From: Mesobacillus jeotgali
Lineage (GTDB): Bacteria; Bacillota; Bacilli; Bacillales; Cytobacillaceae
Assembly (NCBI RefSeq): GCF_900166585.1
Contig: NZ_FVZC01000009.1
Location: 496,001-560,000 of the forward strand
Reading direction: 5' to 3'
DNA: 64,000 nt
Below, piece after piece: positions 44,730 through 54,810 of this stretch (position 1 is the first letter of the stretch; every line of letters starts with the position of its first letter). The position numbers were made by a program, and so were the translations under genes. A model generated the notes under the pieces. The model was not told the origin of the DNA, did no database searches, and worked only from the letters and a program-made list of their open reading frames with translations.

Positions 44730-45668
44730 GTGAAGGTCTATCTGGATGTTATTTGGGCGTTGAACCTGTTGTTCGATACGTTCCTTCTATATTTGACTGC
44801 CATCATCCTGAAAAGGCAGGTCAAGCTCTGGCGTTTGGCTGCAGGAGGAGCTATAGGTTCACTGGTCATTATATTATCGATTACGCCAATTCATGCAGCA
44901 GCCGGGCACCCAGCGGGAAAATTGGTCTTTTCAATTATGATGGTACTTACAGCCTTTGGTTACAAGAGAATGCGTTTTTTCATTAAAGCACTTATGACTT
45001 TTTATGTTGCGACTTTCCTCCTGGGTGGTACGTTGACGGGGGTCCATTATTTCATCCAGTTTGATATGGATCTAGCCACAAATGTCGCCATGAACCAAAT
45101 CAAAGGATTCGGCGACCCAGTAAGCTGGCTGTTTGTATTATTGGGTTTTCCGCTGGCCTGGCATTTCTCCAGGCGGAACATTGAGCAATTTGAAATGACA
45201 AAGATTCAATATGATTCACTGGCAGAAGTCGAAGTCCATTTCATGGAGATGAATTTTAACATTAAAGGGTTGATTGACAGCGGAAATCAGTTATACGACC
45301 CCATCACCAAAATGCCGGTAATGATTTTGTCGATTGCACACTGTTTGGATAGCATACCAAATGAAATTAGAAAGATAGCCGAAGATCCTGATTGTGTCCT
45401 AACAGGTGATGGACAATTTTCACAGCACCTCGAAAATCGAATGAGAATCATACCATGCAAGGTAGTCGGACAAGAGCATAAATTAATCATTGCCTTCAAT
45501 CCGGACGAAATCAAAATCACCACTGATGAGGATATTTATATGGCCGAAAAAAGCTTGATTTCTTTTACAGCACAGGAATTATCGGGAGATGGAAGCTTCC
45601 AATGCATTATCCACCCTAAGATGCTGGCGGGAATGGCAAAGTCAGAGTCCAAGGTGATGGTAAGCTAA
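44730..45668 (+). CDS. spoIIGA: Pro-sigma-E processing peptidase SpoIIGA
   Basis: A 312-residue membrane protein: five N-terminal membrane helices (about 5-150) and a C-terminal cytoplasmic aspartic protease domain (about 160-305). The catalytic Asp is in [12 protein letters not shown], the DSG form of the aspartic protease motif. It cleaves the pro-sequence from sigma-E in the mother cell after a signal from forespore-secreted SpoIIR. The GTG start at 44730 follows AGGGGGA by 6 bases. It is co-transcribed with sigE. In B. subtilis the bpr and bpf protease genes lie between ftsZ and this gene; here they are absent. Confidence 0.95.
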   Translation: MKVYLDVIWALNLLFDTFLLYLTAIILKRQVKLWRLAAGGAIGSLVIILSITPIHAAAGHPAGKLVFSIMMVLTAFGYKRMRFFIKALMTFYVATFLLGGTLTGVHYFIQFDMDLATNVAMNQIKGFGDPVSWLFVLLGFPLAWHFSRRNIEQFEMTKIQYDSLAEVEVHFMEMNFNIKGLIDSGNQLYDPITKMPVMILSIAHCLDSIPNEIRKIAEDPDCVLTGDGQFSQHLENRMRIIPCKVVGQEHKLIIAFNPDEIKITTDEDIYMAEKSLISFTAQELSGDGSFQCIIHPKMLAGMAKSESKVMVS

Positions 45669-45712
45669 TATTACTATACTCAGAAATACATAATTTAGAA
45701 GGAGGACAATCA

Positions 45713-46432
45713 ATGAAAAATTTGCGGCTTCGGATATCCTATTACTGGTATAAATTATTAATGAAACTAGGCCTGAAAACAGATGAAATATATTATATCG
45801 GCGGTAGCGAAGCTTTGCCCCCTCCTTTAACGAAAGAAGAGGAAGAGGTACTGTTAAATAAACTTCCAAACGGGGACAAAGCTGCCAGGTCGATTCTTAT
45901 AGAGAGAAACCTTAGATTAGTTGTTTACATTGCCCGTAAATTCGAGAATACAGGAATCAATATTGAAGATTTAATCAGCATTGGAACAATCGGACTGATC
46001 AAGGCGGTCAATACATTCAATCCAGAGAAAAAAATCAAGCTGGCTACCTATGCATCCAGGTGTATCGAAAACGAAATCCTGATGTATTTGCGGAGGAACA
46101 ATAAACTTCGCTCTGAAGTATCCTTTGACGAGCCTCTGAATATCGACTGGGATGGAAATGAGCTGCTCTTGTCTGATGTTCTAGGTACAGATGACGACAT
46201 TATCACGAAGGATCTCGAATCGAATGTTGATAAAAAATTGCTGGTAAAAGCGCTTCAGCAGCTTTCTGACCGTGAAAAGCAGATTATGGAATTGCGTTTC
46301 GGCCTTGGAAGCGGTGAGGAAAAGACGCAAAAGGATGTTGCCGATATGCTGGGTATTTCACAATCATATATTTCTCGTTTGGAAAAGAGAATTATTAAGC
46401 GCTTAAGAAAAGAATTCAATAAAATGGTATAA
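45713..46432 (+). CDS. sigE: RNA polymerase sporulation sigma factor SigE precursor
   Basis: A 239-residue sigma-70 family factor, the early mother-cell sigma. The N-terminus ([28 protein letters not shown]) is the membrane-associated pro-sequence removed by SpoIIGA, ending near Tyr27-Tyr28 before [11 protein letters not shown]. Region 2 ([35 protein letters not shown]) and region 4 ([42 protein letters not shown]) are complete; region 3 is short, as in SigE. GAAGGAGGA precedes the ATG at 45713. A strongly AT-rich hairpin follows, which may allow readthrough into sigG. Confidence 0.98.
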   Translation: MKNLRLRISYYWYKLLMKLGLKTDEIYYIGGSEALPPPLTKEEEEVLLNKLPNGDKAARSILIERNLRLVVYIARKFENTGINIEDLISIGTIGLIKAVNTFNPEKKIKLATYASRCIENEILMYLRRNNKLRSEVSFDEPLNIDWDGNELLLSDVLGTDDDIITKDLESNVDKKLLVKALQQLSDREKQIMELRFGLGSGEEKTQKDVADMLGISQSYISRLEKRIIKRLRKEFNKMV

Positions 46433-46433
46433 C

Positions 46434-46462
46434 AGTAAAATTTTTTTAAAAAAATTTTTACT
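46434..46462 (+). repeat. AT-only perfect hairpin after sigE
   Basis: AGTAAAATTTTTTT followed by AAAAAAATTTTTACT: a nearly perfect palindrome of about 28 bases, almost all A/T, right after the sigE stop. Stability is lower than a normal terminator and no separate U-tract with GC stem is present. Confidence 0.6.
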
Positions 46463-46535
46463 TTAAAAATATCGATTACTTAGCGGGTTTGCTGGCTGAA
46501 TCTTCCTTTTGTCAGACTAACCTAAAGGTAAATAG

Positions 46536-46565
46536 TGCATATTTTTCCTCCCTGCGGAGATACTG
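46536..46565 (+). promoter_or_regulatory. Candidate forespore (sigma-G/F) promoter of sigG
   Basis: TGCATA at 46536-46541 and GATACTG at 46559-46565 with a 17-bp spacer resemble the sigma-G pattern (TGMATA, 17-18 bp, CATAMTA). The start codon is 35 bp downstream. sigG is transcribed by sigma-F and then sigma-G in B. subtilis. Confidence 0.42.
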
Positions 46566-46600
46566 AATTTTGACAGCAGCTCCTGTGAGGAGGGAAAAGA

Positions 46601-47380
46601 TTGACACGAAACAAAGTTGAAATTTGCGGTGTTGATACATCTAAGCTTCCCGTTCTGAAAAACGAGGAAATGAGAAAACTTTTTAGAGAGATGCAAAGCG
46701 GTGACATCACAGCAAGAGAAAAACTTGTGAATGGGAACCTAAGGCTTGTTTTAAGTGTAATCCAGCGTTTTAACAACCGGGGCGAGTTTGTCGACGATCT
46801 GTTTCAGGTCGGGTGTATAGGCCTTATGAAATCCATTGATAATTTTGATCTGGGGCAGAATGTAAAGTTTTCTACCTATGCCGTCCCGATGATCATTGGA
46901 GAAATCAGACGGTATTTAAGAGATAATAACCCAATCAGAGTCTCCCGTTCACTTAGGGATATAGCTTACAAAGCATTGCAGGTACGCGAAAGGCTGATGA
47001 GTGAGGCTTCAAGAGAGCCGACTGCTGAAGAAATTGCCAAGGTGCTCGAAGTGCCGCATGAGGAAATAGTCTTTGCCCTTGATGCCATTCAGGATCCAGT
47101 CTCCTTGTTCGAGCCAATCTATAATGATGGCGGAGATCCAATATTTGTTATGGATCAGCTGAGTGACGAACGTAATAAGGATACAAACTGGATAGAGGAA
47201 ATTGCATTGAAAGAGGGCATGAGGCGCCTGAACGAAAGAGAGAAGCTGATTCTAAGGAAAAGATTTTTCCAGGGTAAAACTCAGATGGAGGTTGCAGACG
47301 AAATCGGGATTTCACAGGCCCAGGTTTCAAGGCTTGAAAAAGCAGCCATTAAACAGATGAATAAGAATATTCAAAGCTAA
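46601..47380 (+). CDS. sigG: Forespore sigma factor SigG
   Basis: A 259-residue sigma factor controlling late forespore genes. It has regions 1.2-2 (LRLVLSVIQRFNNRGEFVDDLFQVGCIGLMKSIDNFDLGQNVKFSTYAVPMIIGEIRR is the family core), region 3 (IAYKALQVRERLM..REPTAEEIAKVLEVP) and region 4 (LILRKRFFQGKTQMEVADEIGISQAQVSRLEKAAI). The N-terminal TRNKVEICGVDTSKLPVL matches SigG rather than SigF. The start is TTG at 46601, after GAGGAGGGA. It follows sigE as in B. subtilis and ends with a terminator. Confidence 0.98.
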   Translation: MTRNKVEICGVDTSKLPVLKNEEMRKLFREMQSGDITAREKLVNGNLRLVLSVIQRFNNRGEFVDDLFQVGCIGLMKSIDNFDLGQNVKFSTYAVPMIIGEIRRYLRDNNPIRVSRSLRDIAYKALQVRERLMSEASREPTAEEIAKVLEVPHEEIVFALDAIQDPVSLFEPIYNDGGDPIFVMDQLSDERNKDTNWIEEIALKEGMRRLNEREKLILRKRFFQGKTQMEVADEIGISQAQVSRLEKAAIKQMNKNIQS

Positions 47381-47406
47381 GCTGCCTTCCAAGGGCAGCT
47401 TTTTCA
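47379..47406 (+). terminator. sigG terminator
   Basis: Stem AGCTGCC / GGCAGCT with a short loop followed by TTTTT. Confidence 0.88.
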
Positions 47407-47504
47407 ATTGTATGGAAATCACATATACTCATACATCTTTTTCTGTTTCATATAATGCTATATAAGGGGTGGATAACACCACAGTGAAATCCGGAGGGAT
47501 CTGC

Positions 47505-47777
47505 ATGGTAAAGGTTACCGAGTTTCAAGTGAAGGATGTCGTGAATGTTTCCGATGGAAAAAGGCTTGGGAATATTGAGGATTTTGAAATTAATTTGAAT
47601 ACCGGGAAAATCGAGGCAGTTGTAATCGGAAGTTCGGGCAAGGTTCTTGGCTTCTTCGGAAAGGAAGATGAGGTCATAATCCCCTGGAGGAATATTTTGA
47701 AAATAGGTGAAGATGTTATTTTGGTCCGGTATAAGGACAGCGGGGAATATCAGGAGCAGGTTGATCGGGAAGACTAG
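47505..47777 (+). CDS. ylmC: PRC-barrel YlmC/YmxH-type sporulation-associated protein
   Basis: A 90-residue PRC-barrel protein of the YlmC/YmxH family. Strands are visible as KDVVNVSDGKRLGNIEDFEINLNTGKIEAVVIG and EVIIPWRNILKIGEDVILVRY. Family members are expressed during sporulation; the molecular role is unknown. The ATG at 47505 follows GGAGGGA. In B. subtilis ylmA lies between sigG and ylmC; here it is missing. It is probably the first gene of the ylm group. Confidence 0.92.
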   Translation: MVKVTEFQVKDVVNVSDGKRLGNIEDFEINLNTGKIEAVVIGSSGKVLGFFGKEDEVIIPWRNILKIGEDVILVRYKDSGEYQEQVDRED

Positions 47778-47845
47778 CTTCGTAATTCTGTTGTATTGCC
47801 GGGTGTATATGATAAACTAGACAAAAAACATGTGAGGTAAAAAGG

Positions 47846-48676
47846 ATGGAGCCATTCATCATCGGCAGTCAAGAATATTTTATGATAAAAAAGTGGATGG
47901 ATCGTCATCCTGGCCTGGAAGCCGGTTTTACGACAAAGAATGGCGGAGTAAGCCAGCTGGAGGCTTTCTCCGGTTTGAATTTCGGTTTCCATGTTGGAGA
48001 CGAACAAAAGGCTGTTTGCGAGAATCGTCTCCTTCTGGCTGAAAAGATCGATTTTCCGCTTTCCAGTTGGGTAGGAGCGGAACAAACCCATGACATCTGC
48101 ATTGCAAAAGTCGACAAATCCGATCAAGGAAGGGGCTCGAGTGATTATGCATCTTCTTACTCGGGAACCGATGGCTTTTTCACAGCTGAACCAGGTATTC
48201 TGCTGACTCTTTGTTTCGCAGACTGTGTACCCATTTATTTTATTGAGCCGGAAATAAAATTGATTGGTGTCGCGCATGCCGGATGGAAAGGCACTGTTCA
48301 TGGCATTGCAGACGAGATGATCAGCAAATTTAAGCAAAATGGGGCAAAAACCGAAAAAATTTCTGCCATTATTGGCCCATCAATATGCAAAAAATGTTAT
48401 ATTGTTGATGAGAGAGTCATTAATTTAGTGAAAAATATACTAGATGGTGTCGAGAACTTACCATATAATCAAGTTAGTGAAGGACAATATTCTCTCGATT
48501 TGAAAGAATTAAACCGCCTTATTTTAGTGAAGGCCGGTGTCAAAGACGAGAATATAGAAGTAACCGATTACTGTACCAGCTGCCATAGTGAGCATTTCTA
48601 TTCCCATAGACGGGATAAGGGGAATGCAGGCCGCATGATGGCATATATCGGGTGGAAGGAGGATAGCCGTCCATAA
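47846..48676 (+). CDS. pgeF: Multi-copper-oxidase-like purine nucleoside phosphorylase (YlmD/PgeF)
   Basis: A 276-residue protein of the YfiH/DUF152 laccase-domain family (YlmD in B. subtilis). Purified homologues act as purine nucleoside phosphorylases/adenosine deaminases, and the E. coli protein helps to avoid wrong incorporation of L-Ser into the cell wall stem peptide. Zinc/copper ligands lie in VGAEQTHD, CFADCVPIYF and GVAHAGWKGT, and CTSCHSEHFYSHRRD ends the domain. GTGAGGT precedes the ATG at 47846. Its stop shares one base with the ylmE start. Confidence 0.92.
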   Translation: MEPFIIGSQEYFMIKKWMDRHPGLEAGFTTKNGGVSQLEAFSGLNFGFHVGDEQKAVCENRLLLAEKIDFPLSSWVGAEQTHDICIAKVDKSDQGRGSSDYASSYSGTDGFFTAEPGILLTLCFADCVPIYFIEPEIKLIGVAHAGWKGTVHGIADEMISKFKQNGAKTEKISAIIGPSICKKCYIVDERVINLVKNILDGVENLPYNQVSEGQYSLDLKELNRLILVKAGVKDENIEVTDYCTSCHSEHFYSHRRDKGNAGRMMAYIGWKEDSRP

Positions 48677-49362
48677 TGAATGTCGCAGAAAATCTGGAGG
48701 TTATCCAGGGTCAAATAGCAAATGCCTGTAAAGCTTCGGGCCGGAGCAAGGACGAGGTGAAAATCATTGCCGTGACGAAATATGTCTCCCCAGAAAGGGC
48801 AAAGCAAGCGATTGACGCGGGTGTAATCCATCTCGGTGAAAATAGGGATGAGGGTTTGCTCCATAAAATCAGCCAATTGCAGGACAAGCCTGTGTGGCAT
48901 TTTATTGGGACTTTACAAACAAGAAAAGTCAAAAGTATCATAGACCACGTTACATATATCCATTCACTGGACAGGCTGTCGCTTGCAAAGGAAATCAACA
49001 AACGAGCAAGCTCAAAGGTTAAATGCCTGATTCAGGTGAATGCCTCTGGGGAAGAGAGCAAGCATGGACTGAATCCGGATGATGTCACTGGATTTGTACA
49101 AGATTTGAAGCAGTGCCCGAATATAGAAGTAAGCGGATTAATGACGATGGCCCCATTTACTGAAGATGAACAGGTAATCAGAAGTTGCTTCAGAACACTG
49201 AAAAATCTTCAGGCAGAGATCCAACAGCTTAGACTGGAATATGCTCCATGCCATGAATTGTCAATGGGAATGTCAAATGATTTTAAAATAGCGGTTGAAG
49301 AGGGTTCCACTATGGTGAGAATCGGTACAGCCCTGGTAGGCAATGAATCGGAGGTGCAATAA
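48676..49362 (+). CDS. ylmE: PLP homeostasis protein YlmE (YggS/PROSC family)
   Basis: A 228-residue single-domain protein with the fold of alanine racemase N-domain that binds pyridoxal phosphate. The PLP-binding lysine is in [18 protein letters not shown] (about Lys36), followed by [38 protein letters not shown] and [28 protein letters not shown]. It keeps free PLP and amino acid pools balanced rather than catalysing a reaction. It is coupled to pgeF by a one-base overlap (TAATG), with GGAAGGAGG in the upstream gene. Confidence 0.94.
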   Translation: MNVAENLEVIQGQIANACKASGRSKDEVKIIAVTKYVSPERAKQAIDAGVIHLGENRDEGLLHKISQLQDKPVWHFIGTLQTRKVKSIIDHVTYIHSLDRLSLAKEINKRASSKVKCLIQVNASGEESKHGLNPDDVTGFVQDLKQCPNIEVSGLMTMAPFTEDEQVIRSCFRTLKNLQAEIQQLRLEYAPCHELSMGMSNDFKIAVEEGSTMVRIGTALVGNESEVQ

Positions 49363-49363
49363 T

Positions 49364-49804
49364 ATGAGCTTAAAATCAAAAATAAAGACATTTTTTTTCC
49401 TGGAAGATGAATATGACTATAATGATGAGGAAATGCTCGAGGAAGAAACGGAACCCTTTAAGCCTAGCAAACAGCCTGTCCAGCAAAAGCAGAATGTGGT
49501 AAGCCTTCAAAGCGTTCAAAAAGCATCCAAGGTTATCCTTATGGAACCAAGGATGTATGCTGAAGCACAGGAAATCGCTGACCATTTGAAGAATCGCCGG
49601 GCTGTTGTCGTAAACCTGCAGCGTATTGAACAAGACCAGGCGAGAAGGATTGTGGATTTCCTAAGCGGAACTGTTTATGCAATCAGCGGAGATATCCAGC
49701 GGATTGGCATGAATATCTTTTTATGTACCCCGGATAATGTGGAAGTAACAGGGAATATTTCTGAACTGATGCAGGAGCGGGATTACCAAGAGTCGAGGTG
49801 GTAG
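49364..49804 (+). CDS. sepF: Cell division protein SepF
   Basis: A 146-residue protein (YlmF). An N-terminal amphipathic membrane-binding helix ([19 protein letters not shown]) is followed by an acidic/glutamine-rich linker and the SepF core (about 60-140: [59 protein letters not shown]). It polymerises into rings that bundle FtsZ filaments and acts as a membrane anchor for FtsZ with FtsA. The ATG at 49364 follows GGAGGTG that overlaps the end of ylmE; it is 1 bp after that stop. Confidence 0.96.
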   Translation: MSLKSKIKTFFFLEDEYDYNDEEMLEEETEPFKPSKQPVQQKQNVVSLQSVQKASKVILMEPRMYAEAQEIADHLKNRRAVVVNLQRIEQDQARRIVDFLSGTVYAISGDIQRIGMNIFLCTPDNVEVTGNISELMQERDYQESRW

Positions 49805-49809
49805 ATTTA

Positions 49810-50070
49810 ATGGATTTAGTGATAGGTATCATAGCTCAGTTAGTTAGTCTTTACCAATGGGCGCTGATTATTTATATTTTCATGTCATGGTTCCCTAATG
49901 CAAGGGAAACAGCGATCGGCCAGTTCCTGGCGAGAATTTGCGAGCCATTTCTGGAGCCGTTCCGCCGGATCGTGCCTTCAATCGGCATGATTGACATTTC
50001 ACCAATTGTCGCATTTCTGGTGCTGCGTTTTGCAGTTGATGGATTACGGCAATTGGCTCTATGGTTCTAA
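49810..50070 (+). CDS. ylmG: YggT-family membrane protein YlmG
   Basis: An 86-residue protein with two membrane helices (about 3-25 and 60-80) and the YggT signature [27 protein letters not shown]. The exact role is unknown; homologues are linked to division, nucleoid or osmotic functions. The ATG at 49810 has CGAGGTGG at 49795-49802 in the sepF end; an in-frame GTG at 49798 is part of that site. Confidence 0.93.
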   Translation: MDLVIGIIAQLVSLYQWALIIYIFMSWFPNARETAIGQFLARICEPFLEPFRRIVPSIGMIDISPIVAFLVLRFAVDGLRQLALWF

Positions 50071-50140
50071 TATCAAGGAACTTCGCAGGGTCTGATTCAG
50101 GCCCTGCTTATTTTCTATCAAGACTTAGAAGGAGAACGAA

Positions 50141-50914
50141 ATGAGTATCTACCAGCATTTTCGTCCTGAGGAACGGGAATTTATCGACCAGGTCATTAAT
50201 TGGAAAGAATATGTTGAGCAAAATTATGCTCCAAAGCTGACGGACTTTTTGGATCCCCGTGAACAGCAGATTCTTTCGGTTGTTATCGGAAAACATCCTG
50301 ACGTGAAGTGGGAATTATTTGGGGGTGCACCAGGAACTGAACGAAAACGGGCATTCCTTTTTCCTGAGTATTTGGAGGTAAAGCAAGAGGATTTCCAAAT
50401 TAAACTGTTTGGCATCGAGTACGCCAGCAAGTTCGTGAACATTGAACACCGGCAGGTACTCGGGAGCCTGATGTCCCTGGGACTGAAGCGCGGAAAGTTT
50501 GGCGACATTCTGATTGACGGGGATACGGTCCAATTTTTTGCAGCTGAAGAAATTGCAGATTATATCCGTCTTCAATTGGAATCAGTAGGGAGGGCATCCA
50601 TTAAGCTGACGGAACAGCCGCTTGCAAACGCCTTGACGATCGATGAGGTATGGAATGAAATGAATACTACGATATCATCTTTACGACTTGATACAGTGAT
50701 GTCCACACTCTTTAATCTCTCACGGCAAAAATCCCAGCTTTTGATCCAGCATGGGCATGTGAAAGTAAACTGGACTGCGATTGAGAACACTGCCTTCGAC
50801 TGCGGTGAAGGCGATGTCATCTCCGCGCGTGGATATGGACGTGCGAAAATCATCACAATTGATGGGAAAACAAAGAAAGATAAATATCGAGTTATTGCCG
50901 GAAGAAAAAAATAA
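50141..50914 (+). CDS. ylmH: S4-domain RNA-binding protein YlmH (RqcP2)
   Basis: A 257-residue protein with an N-terminal YlmH-specific domain (about 1-80), a middle domain (about 85-175; GKFGDILIDGDTVQFFAAEEIADYI) and a C-terminal S4 RNA-binding domain (about 180-255; RLDTVMSTLFNLSRQKSQLLIQHGHVKVNWTAIENTAF). YlmH binds stalled 50S-peptidyl-tRNA complexes and can act like RqcP in ribosome-associated quality control in B. subtilis. GAAGGAGAA precedes the ATG. It lies in the conserved ylmG-ylmH-divIVA order. Confidence 0.93.
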   Translation: MSIYQHFRPEEREFIDQVINWKEYVEQNYAPKLTDFLDPREQQILSVVIGKHPDVKWELFGGAPGTERKRAFLFPEYLEVKQEDFQIKLFGIEYASKFVNIEHRQVLGSLMSLGLKRGKFGDILIDGDTVQFFAAEEIADYIRLQLESVGRASIKLTEQPLANALTIDEVWNEMNTTISSLRLDTVMSTLFNLSRQKSQLLIQHGHVKVNWTAIENTAFDCGEGDVISARGYGRAKIITIDGKTKKDKYRVIAGRKK

Positions 50915-51004
50915 TTATATAGTAAAGAAGAAGGATTTTTAGTGTTTTTGTCGAATCATTGCTTTAAGTACATAAAGGATTATAACGAAATGGGAGGTGG
51001 CGTA

Positions 51005-51526
51005 ATGCCTTTAACGCCGTTAGATATACACAACAAAGAATTTAATAAGGGATTTCGCGGGTATGATGAAGATGAAGTGAATGAGTTCCTTGATCAAGTC
51101 ATCAAGGACTATGAACTAATAATCCGAGAGAAAAAAGAGCTTGAAGAAAAGCTCAATGAAATGAATTCAAGACTTGGACACTTTACAAACATCGAGGAAA
51201 CATTGAATAAATCGATTGTCATCGCACAGGAAGCGGGAGAAGAAGTCCGCCGCAATGCCCAAAAAGAAGCCAAGCTGATTATCAAGGAAGCAGAAAAGAA
51301 TGCTGACAGGATCATCAACGAATCATTATCAAAGGCCAGAAAAATTGCCCTGGAGATTGAAGAGTTGAAAAAACAATCCAAAGTATTCAGGACAAGATTC
51401 AAGATGCTGATTGAAGCACAGCTTGATATGCTGAACACAGATGACTGGGATCACCTGCTGGAATATGAACTGGATTCAACAGAATTAAAGGCGACTGCAA
51501 GAGAAGAAGAAGATTCACTGGCTTGA
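51005..51526 (+). CDS. divIVA: Polar/septal scaffold protein DivIVA
   Basis: A 173-residue coiled-coil protein. The N-terminal membrane-curvature-sensing domain (about 1-60) has the typical MPLTPLDIHNKEFNKGFRGYDEDEVNEFLDQVIKDYE start; two further coiled-coil segments follow (about 70-130 and 132-155), ending with an acidic tail. It marks poles and septa and positions MinJ-MinCD, and anchors the chromosome origin during sporulation. The ATG at 51005 follows GGGAGGTGG; an in-frame GTG/ATG region 63 bases upstream is rejected as it adds a non-family extension. The 3' end overlaps the ileS leader promoter. Confidence 0.96.
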   Translation: MPLTPLDIHNKEFNKGFRGYDEDEVNEFLDQVIKDYELIIREKKELEEKLNEMNSRLGHFTNIEETLNKSIVIAQEAGEEVRRNAQKEAKLIIKEAEKNADRIINESLSKARKIALEIEELKKQSKVFRTRFKMLIEAQLDMLNTDDWDHLLEYELDSTELKATAREEEDSLA

Positions 51527-51552
51527 CGCAGACGCGCTATTTCGCATATAAT
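51523..51552 (+). promoter_or_regulatory. Sigma-A promoter of the ileS T-box transcript
   Basis: TTGACG at 51523-51528 and TATAAT at 51547-51552 with an 18-bp spacer. The -35 box overlaps the divIVA stop codon. Confidence 0.8.
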
Positions 51553-51559
51553 TTCATAA

Positions 51560-51840
51560 CAAAGTGCATTACATGACAGAAACGATGACAGGGACAGTAC
51601 GGCGTTCCAGTTGCTTGCTTTTTCAGCGAAATGGGGAAGGTGGAAGCCCATTGCAAGCGGATTGCCAGAAGATCACCCGATAGTTCCGAGCTGAACATCC
51701 ATACAGGATCAGTAAGTGCAGGCGTGACATTCGCGTTAAGAATGCTAAGAGGACAGGATAAAGATTTCTTGTCTATTTAGGGTGGTACCGCGGGAATAAA
51801 ACCTTCTCGTCCCTTTCCAGGGATGGGGAGGTTTTTTTAT
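51560..51840 (+). promoter_or_regulatory. T-box riboswitch upstream of ileS
   Basis: The region contains the invariant T-box sequence AGGGTGGTACCGCGG (51779-51793) followed by a terminator with stem CCTTCTCGTCCC / GGGATGGGGAGG and a T7 run. Uncharged tRNA-Ile pairs with a specifier codon in stem I and with the T-box, favouring the antiterminator. The 5' part has the AGGGACAGTA-type stem I base. I could not assign the specifier triplet with certainty; isoleucine specificity follows from the downstream gene. Confidence 0.92.
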
Positions 51841-51895
51841 TTTCCTGGAATCGTTATTTCATGGCTGCAACGGTAAAATTAGGAGGATCAATTAA

Positions 51896-54655
51896 ATGGA
51901 GTACAAAGACACATTGCTCATGCCGAAGACTGAGTTTCCAATGCGCGGGAACCTTCCAAACAGGGAACCGGAAATCCAGGCAAAATGGGAAGAAATGAAT
52001 ATCTATGAAAAAGTCCAAAAGCACACGGAAGGACGCCCGCTGTTCATCCTTCATGATGGACCTCCATATGCGAATGGAGATATCCATATGGGCCATGCAT
52101 TAAACAAGATCTTAAAAGACTTTATCGTTCGCTATAAGTCAATGAGCGGCTTTTGCTCTCCATATGTTCCCGGATGGGATACACATGGTTTGCCGATTGA
52201 GCAGGCATTGACCAACAAAGGTGTAAAACGCAAGGAAATGACAGTCGCTGAATTCAGGAAGCTATGTGAAGAATATGCATATGAGCAGATCAACAACCAG
52301 CGTGAGCAGTTTAAGCGTCTTGGGGTCAGAGGCGACTGGGAAAATCCTTATATCACTTTGAAGCCTGAATATGAGGCACAGCAGATCAAGGTGTTTGGCG
52401 AGATGGCCAAAAAAGGATATATCTACAAAGGTAAAAAGCCGGTTTACTGGTCACCATCAAGTGAATCCGCACTGGCAGAAGCAGAAATTGAATACCAGGA
52501 TAAACGTTCAGCTTCCATCTATGTTGGTTTCCCTGTAAAAGACGGTAAGGGTGTTTTAGACCAGGATGTTGAAATTGTCATCTGGACAACAACGCCGTGG
52601 ACGATTCCTGCAAATCTGGGTATTTCTGTACACCCCGAATTGACTTACGTAGTGGTTGAAGCCGACGGAAAGAAATTCCTTGTTGCTGAAGAACTGCTTG
52701 AAGCAGTAACGAATGAAATCGGCTGGGATAGTGTCTCTACTGTCAAGAAATTTGCAGGCAAGGAGCTTGAAGGCGTTCTTGCAAAACATCCATTGTATGG
52801 CCGTGATTCACTTGTCATGCTTGGAGAGCACGTTACGACTGATGCTGGTACAGGATGCGTACACACGGCTCCTGGACATGGTGAAGATGACTTCCATGTT
52901 GGCCAGAAATATGGCCTTGAAGTTTTATGCCCTGTTGATGATAAGGGTGTTATGACGGCTGAAGCAGAAGGCTTTGAAGGATTGTTCTACGATCAGGCAA
53001 ACAAGCCAATCACTGAAAAGCTTGAAGAGGCTGGCGCTTTATTGAAGCTAAGCTTCATCACACACTCCTACCCGCATGACTGGAGAACGAAGAAACCTGT
53101 TATCTTCCGTGCTACAGCACAATGGTTCGCATCCATTAAAGATTTCCGAGGCGAGCTGCTAAAAGCTGTTGAGGAAACAAAATGGGTTCCTGCATGGGGC
53201 GAAACAAGATTGTTCAATATGGTCCGTGACCGCGGCGACTGGTGTATCTCCCGTCAGCGCGCATGGGGTGTTCCTATCCCTGTATTCTACGCTGAGAACG
53301 GGCAGGAGATCATCACTGACGAAACAATCGAACATGTTTCAAATCTATTCCGTGAGCATGGATCAAATATCTGGTTTGAAAAAGAAGCGAAGGAATTGCT
53401 GCCAGAAGGTTTCAGCCACCCTGGAAGTCCTAATGGCCAATTTACAAAAGAAACGGACATCATGGATGTTTGGTTCGATTCCGGATCTTCTCACCAGGCA
53501 GTGCTTGTTGAACGCGATGACCTCCAGCGTCCGGCAGACCTTTATCTTGAAGGCTCTGACCAATACCGCGGCTGGTTCAACTCTTCTTTATCAACAGCCG
53601 TTGCAGTAACTGGCAAGGCACCATATAAAGGAGTTCTCAGCCATGGTTTTGCTTTGGATGGTGAAGGCCGCAAGATGAGTAAATCAATCGGAAACGTCGT
53701 TGTTCCTGCCAAGGTCATGAACCAGTTAGGTGCAGACATCCTTCGACTTTGGGTTGCATCTGTTGACTATCAATCAGATGTGCGTGTTTCTGACGCAATC
53801 CTTAAGCAAGTTGCTGAAGTATACCGTAAAATCCGCAACACATACAGGTTCTTGCTTGGCAATCTTTCAGACTTCAATCCTGAAACGGATGCCGTACCAT
53901 TCGAACAGTTACGCGAAGTGGACCAGTTCATGCTCGTCAAACTGAACAAGCTAATCAAATATGTACGAAATGCTTATGACAACTATGAATTTGCAGGCGT
54001 ATACCATGCGGTCAACAACTTCTGTACACTTGATTTGAGTGCCTTCTATCTGGATTTCGCGAAGGATGTCCTGTATATCGAAGCAGCAGATAATGCTGAG
54101 CGCCGTGCAATCCAGACAGTTTTGCATGAAAGCTTGCTTGCATTAGTGAAGCTGACTGCACCTATCCTTTCTCATACTGCGGATGAAGTTTGGGCATTCA
54201 TTCCATCAGCGAAGGAAGATAGCGTTCAGCTTACAGATATGCCAGAAGCTAAGGAAATCGCGAATGGGGAAGAACTTGAGAAAAAGTGGAATGCCTTCAT
54301 GAAACTCCGTGACGATGTCCTTAAAGCGCTTGAAGAAGCGAGAAACGAAAAAGTGATCGGAAAGTCTTTGACTGCAAAAGTTTCATTATATGTAAGCGAC
54401 AGTACAAAAGAGCTTCTTGACGCAATCTCTGAAAACTTAAGCCAGCTATTCATCGTTTCAGGCTTTGAAGTTGCAGGAAGCTATGACCAGGCTCCAGAAA
54501 ATGCCATCAAGCTTGAAAACGCAGCAATCGTTGTAACCAAAGCTGAAGGTGAAACTTGTGAAAGATGCTGGGTTGTCACACCAGAAGTGGGTAAAGTTGA
54601 AGAACATCCAACACTTTGTGAGCGCTGTGCAACAGTAGTAAAAGAAAATTACTAA
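51896..54655 (+). CDS. ileS: Isoleucyl-tRNA synthetase
   Basis: A 919-residue class I synthetase that charges tRNA-Ile and edits mischarged Val. The HIGH-type motif is [14 protein letters not shown] (His64-His67), the CP1 editing domain spans about 190-400 ([30 protein letters not shown]), KMSKS is in [10 protein letters not shown] (about 593), and a C-terminal zinc finger CERCW...LCERC (about 887-910) is complete, typical of bacterial ileS1-type enzymes. TAGGAGG precedes the ATG at 51896. Expression is controlled by the T-box leader. Confidence 0.98.
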   Translation: MEYKDTLLMPKTEFPMRGNLPNREPEIQAKWEEMNIYEKVQKHTEGRPLFILHDGPPYANGDIHMGHALNKILKDFIVRYKSMSGFCSPYVPGWDTHGLPIEQALTNKGVKRKEMTVAEFRKLCEEYAYEQINNQREQFKRLGVRGDWENPYITLKPEYEAQQIKVFGEMAKKGYIYKGKKPVYWSPSSESALAEAEIEYQDKRSASIYVGFPVKDGKGVLDQDVEIVIWTTTPWTIPANLGISVHPELTYVVVEADGKKFLVAEELLEAVTNEIGWDSVSTVKKFAGKELEGVLAKHPLYGRDSLVMLGEHVTTDAGTGCVHTAPGHGEDDFHVGQKYGLEVLCPVDDKGVMTAEAEGFEGLFYDQANKPITEKLEEAGALLKLSFITHSYPHDWRTKKPVIFRATAQWFASIKDFRGELLKAVEETKWVPAWGETRLFNMVRDRGDWCISRQRAWGVPIPVFYAENGQEIITDETIEHVSNLFREHGSNIWFEKEAKELLPEGFSHPGSPNGQFTKETDIMDVWFDSGSSHQAVLVERDDLQRPADLYLEGSDQYRGWFNSSLSTAVAVTGKAPYKGVLSHGFALDGEGRKMSKSIGNVVVPAKVMNQLGADILRLWVASVDYQSDVRVSDAILKQVAEVYRKIRNTYRFLLGNLSDFNPETDAVPFEQLREVDQFMLVKLNKLIKYVRNAYDNYEFAGVYHAVNNFCTLDLSAFYLDFAKDVLYIEAADNAERRAIQTVLHESLLALVKLTAPILSHTADEVWAFIPSAKEDSVQLTDMPEAKEIANGEELEKKWNAFMKLRDDVLKALEEARNEKVIGKSLTAKVSLYVSDSTKELLDAISENLSQLFIVSGFEVAGSYDQAPENAIKLENAAIVVTKAEGETCERCWVVTPEVGKVEEHPTLCERCATVVKENY

Positions 54656-54663
54656 ATAATACA

Positions 54664-54698
54664 TGACTCCGGGTTTTTGGCCCCGGAGTTTTTTTATG
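54664..54698 (+). terminator. ileS terminator
   Basis: Stem ACTCCGGGG-like ACTCCGGG / CCCCGGAGT with a TTTTTGG loop, followed by TTTTTTT. Confidence 0.9.
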
Positions 54699-54810
54699 TA
54701 TGCCAAATAACATCCTGCTTGGGAAATCCTGCAGTACATGTAAAAAGTTAAGTTGAGTCAGCATCCTGCCTGTGGAAATAATAGCTGTAAACAGGAACGG
54801 GGGCAGATAT

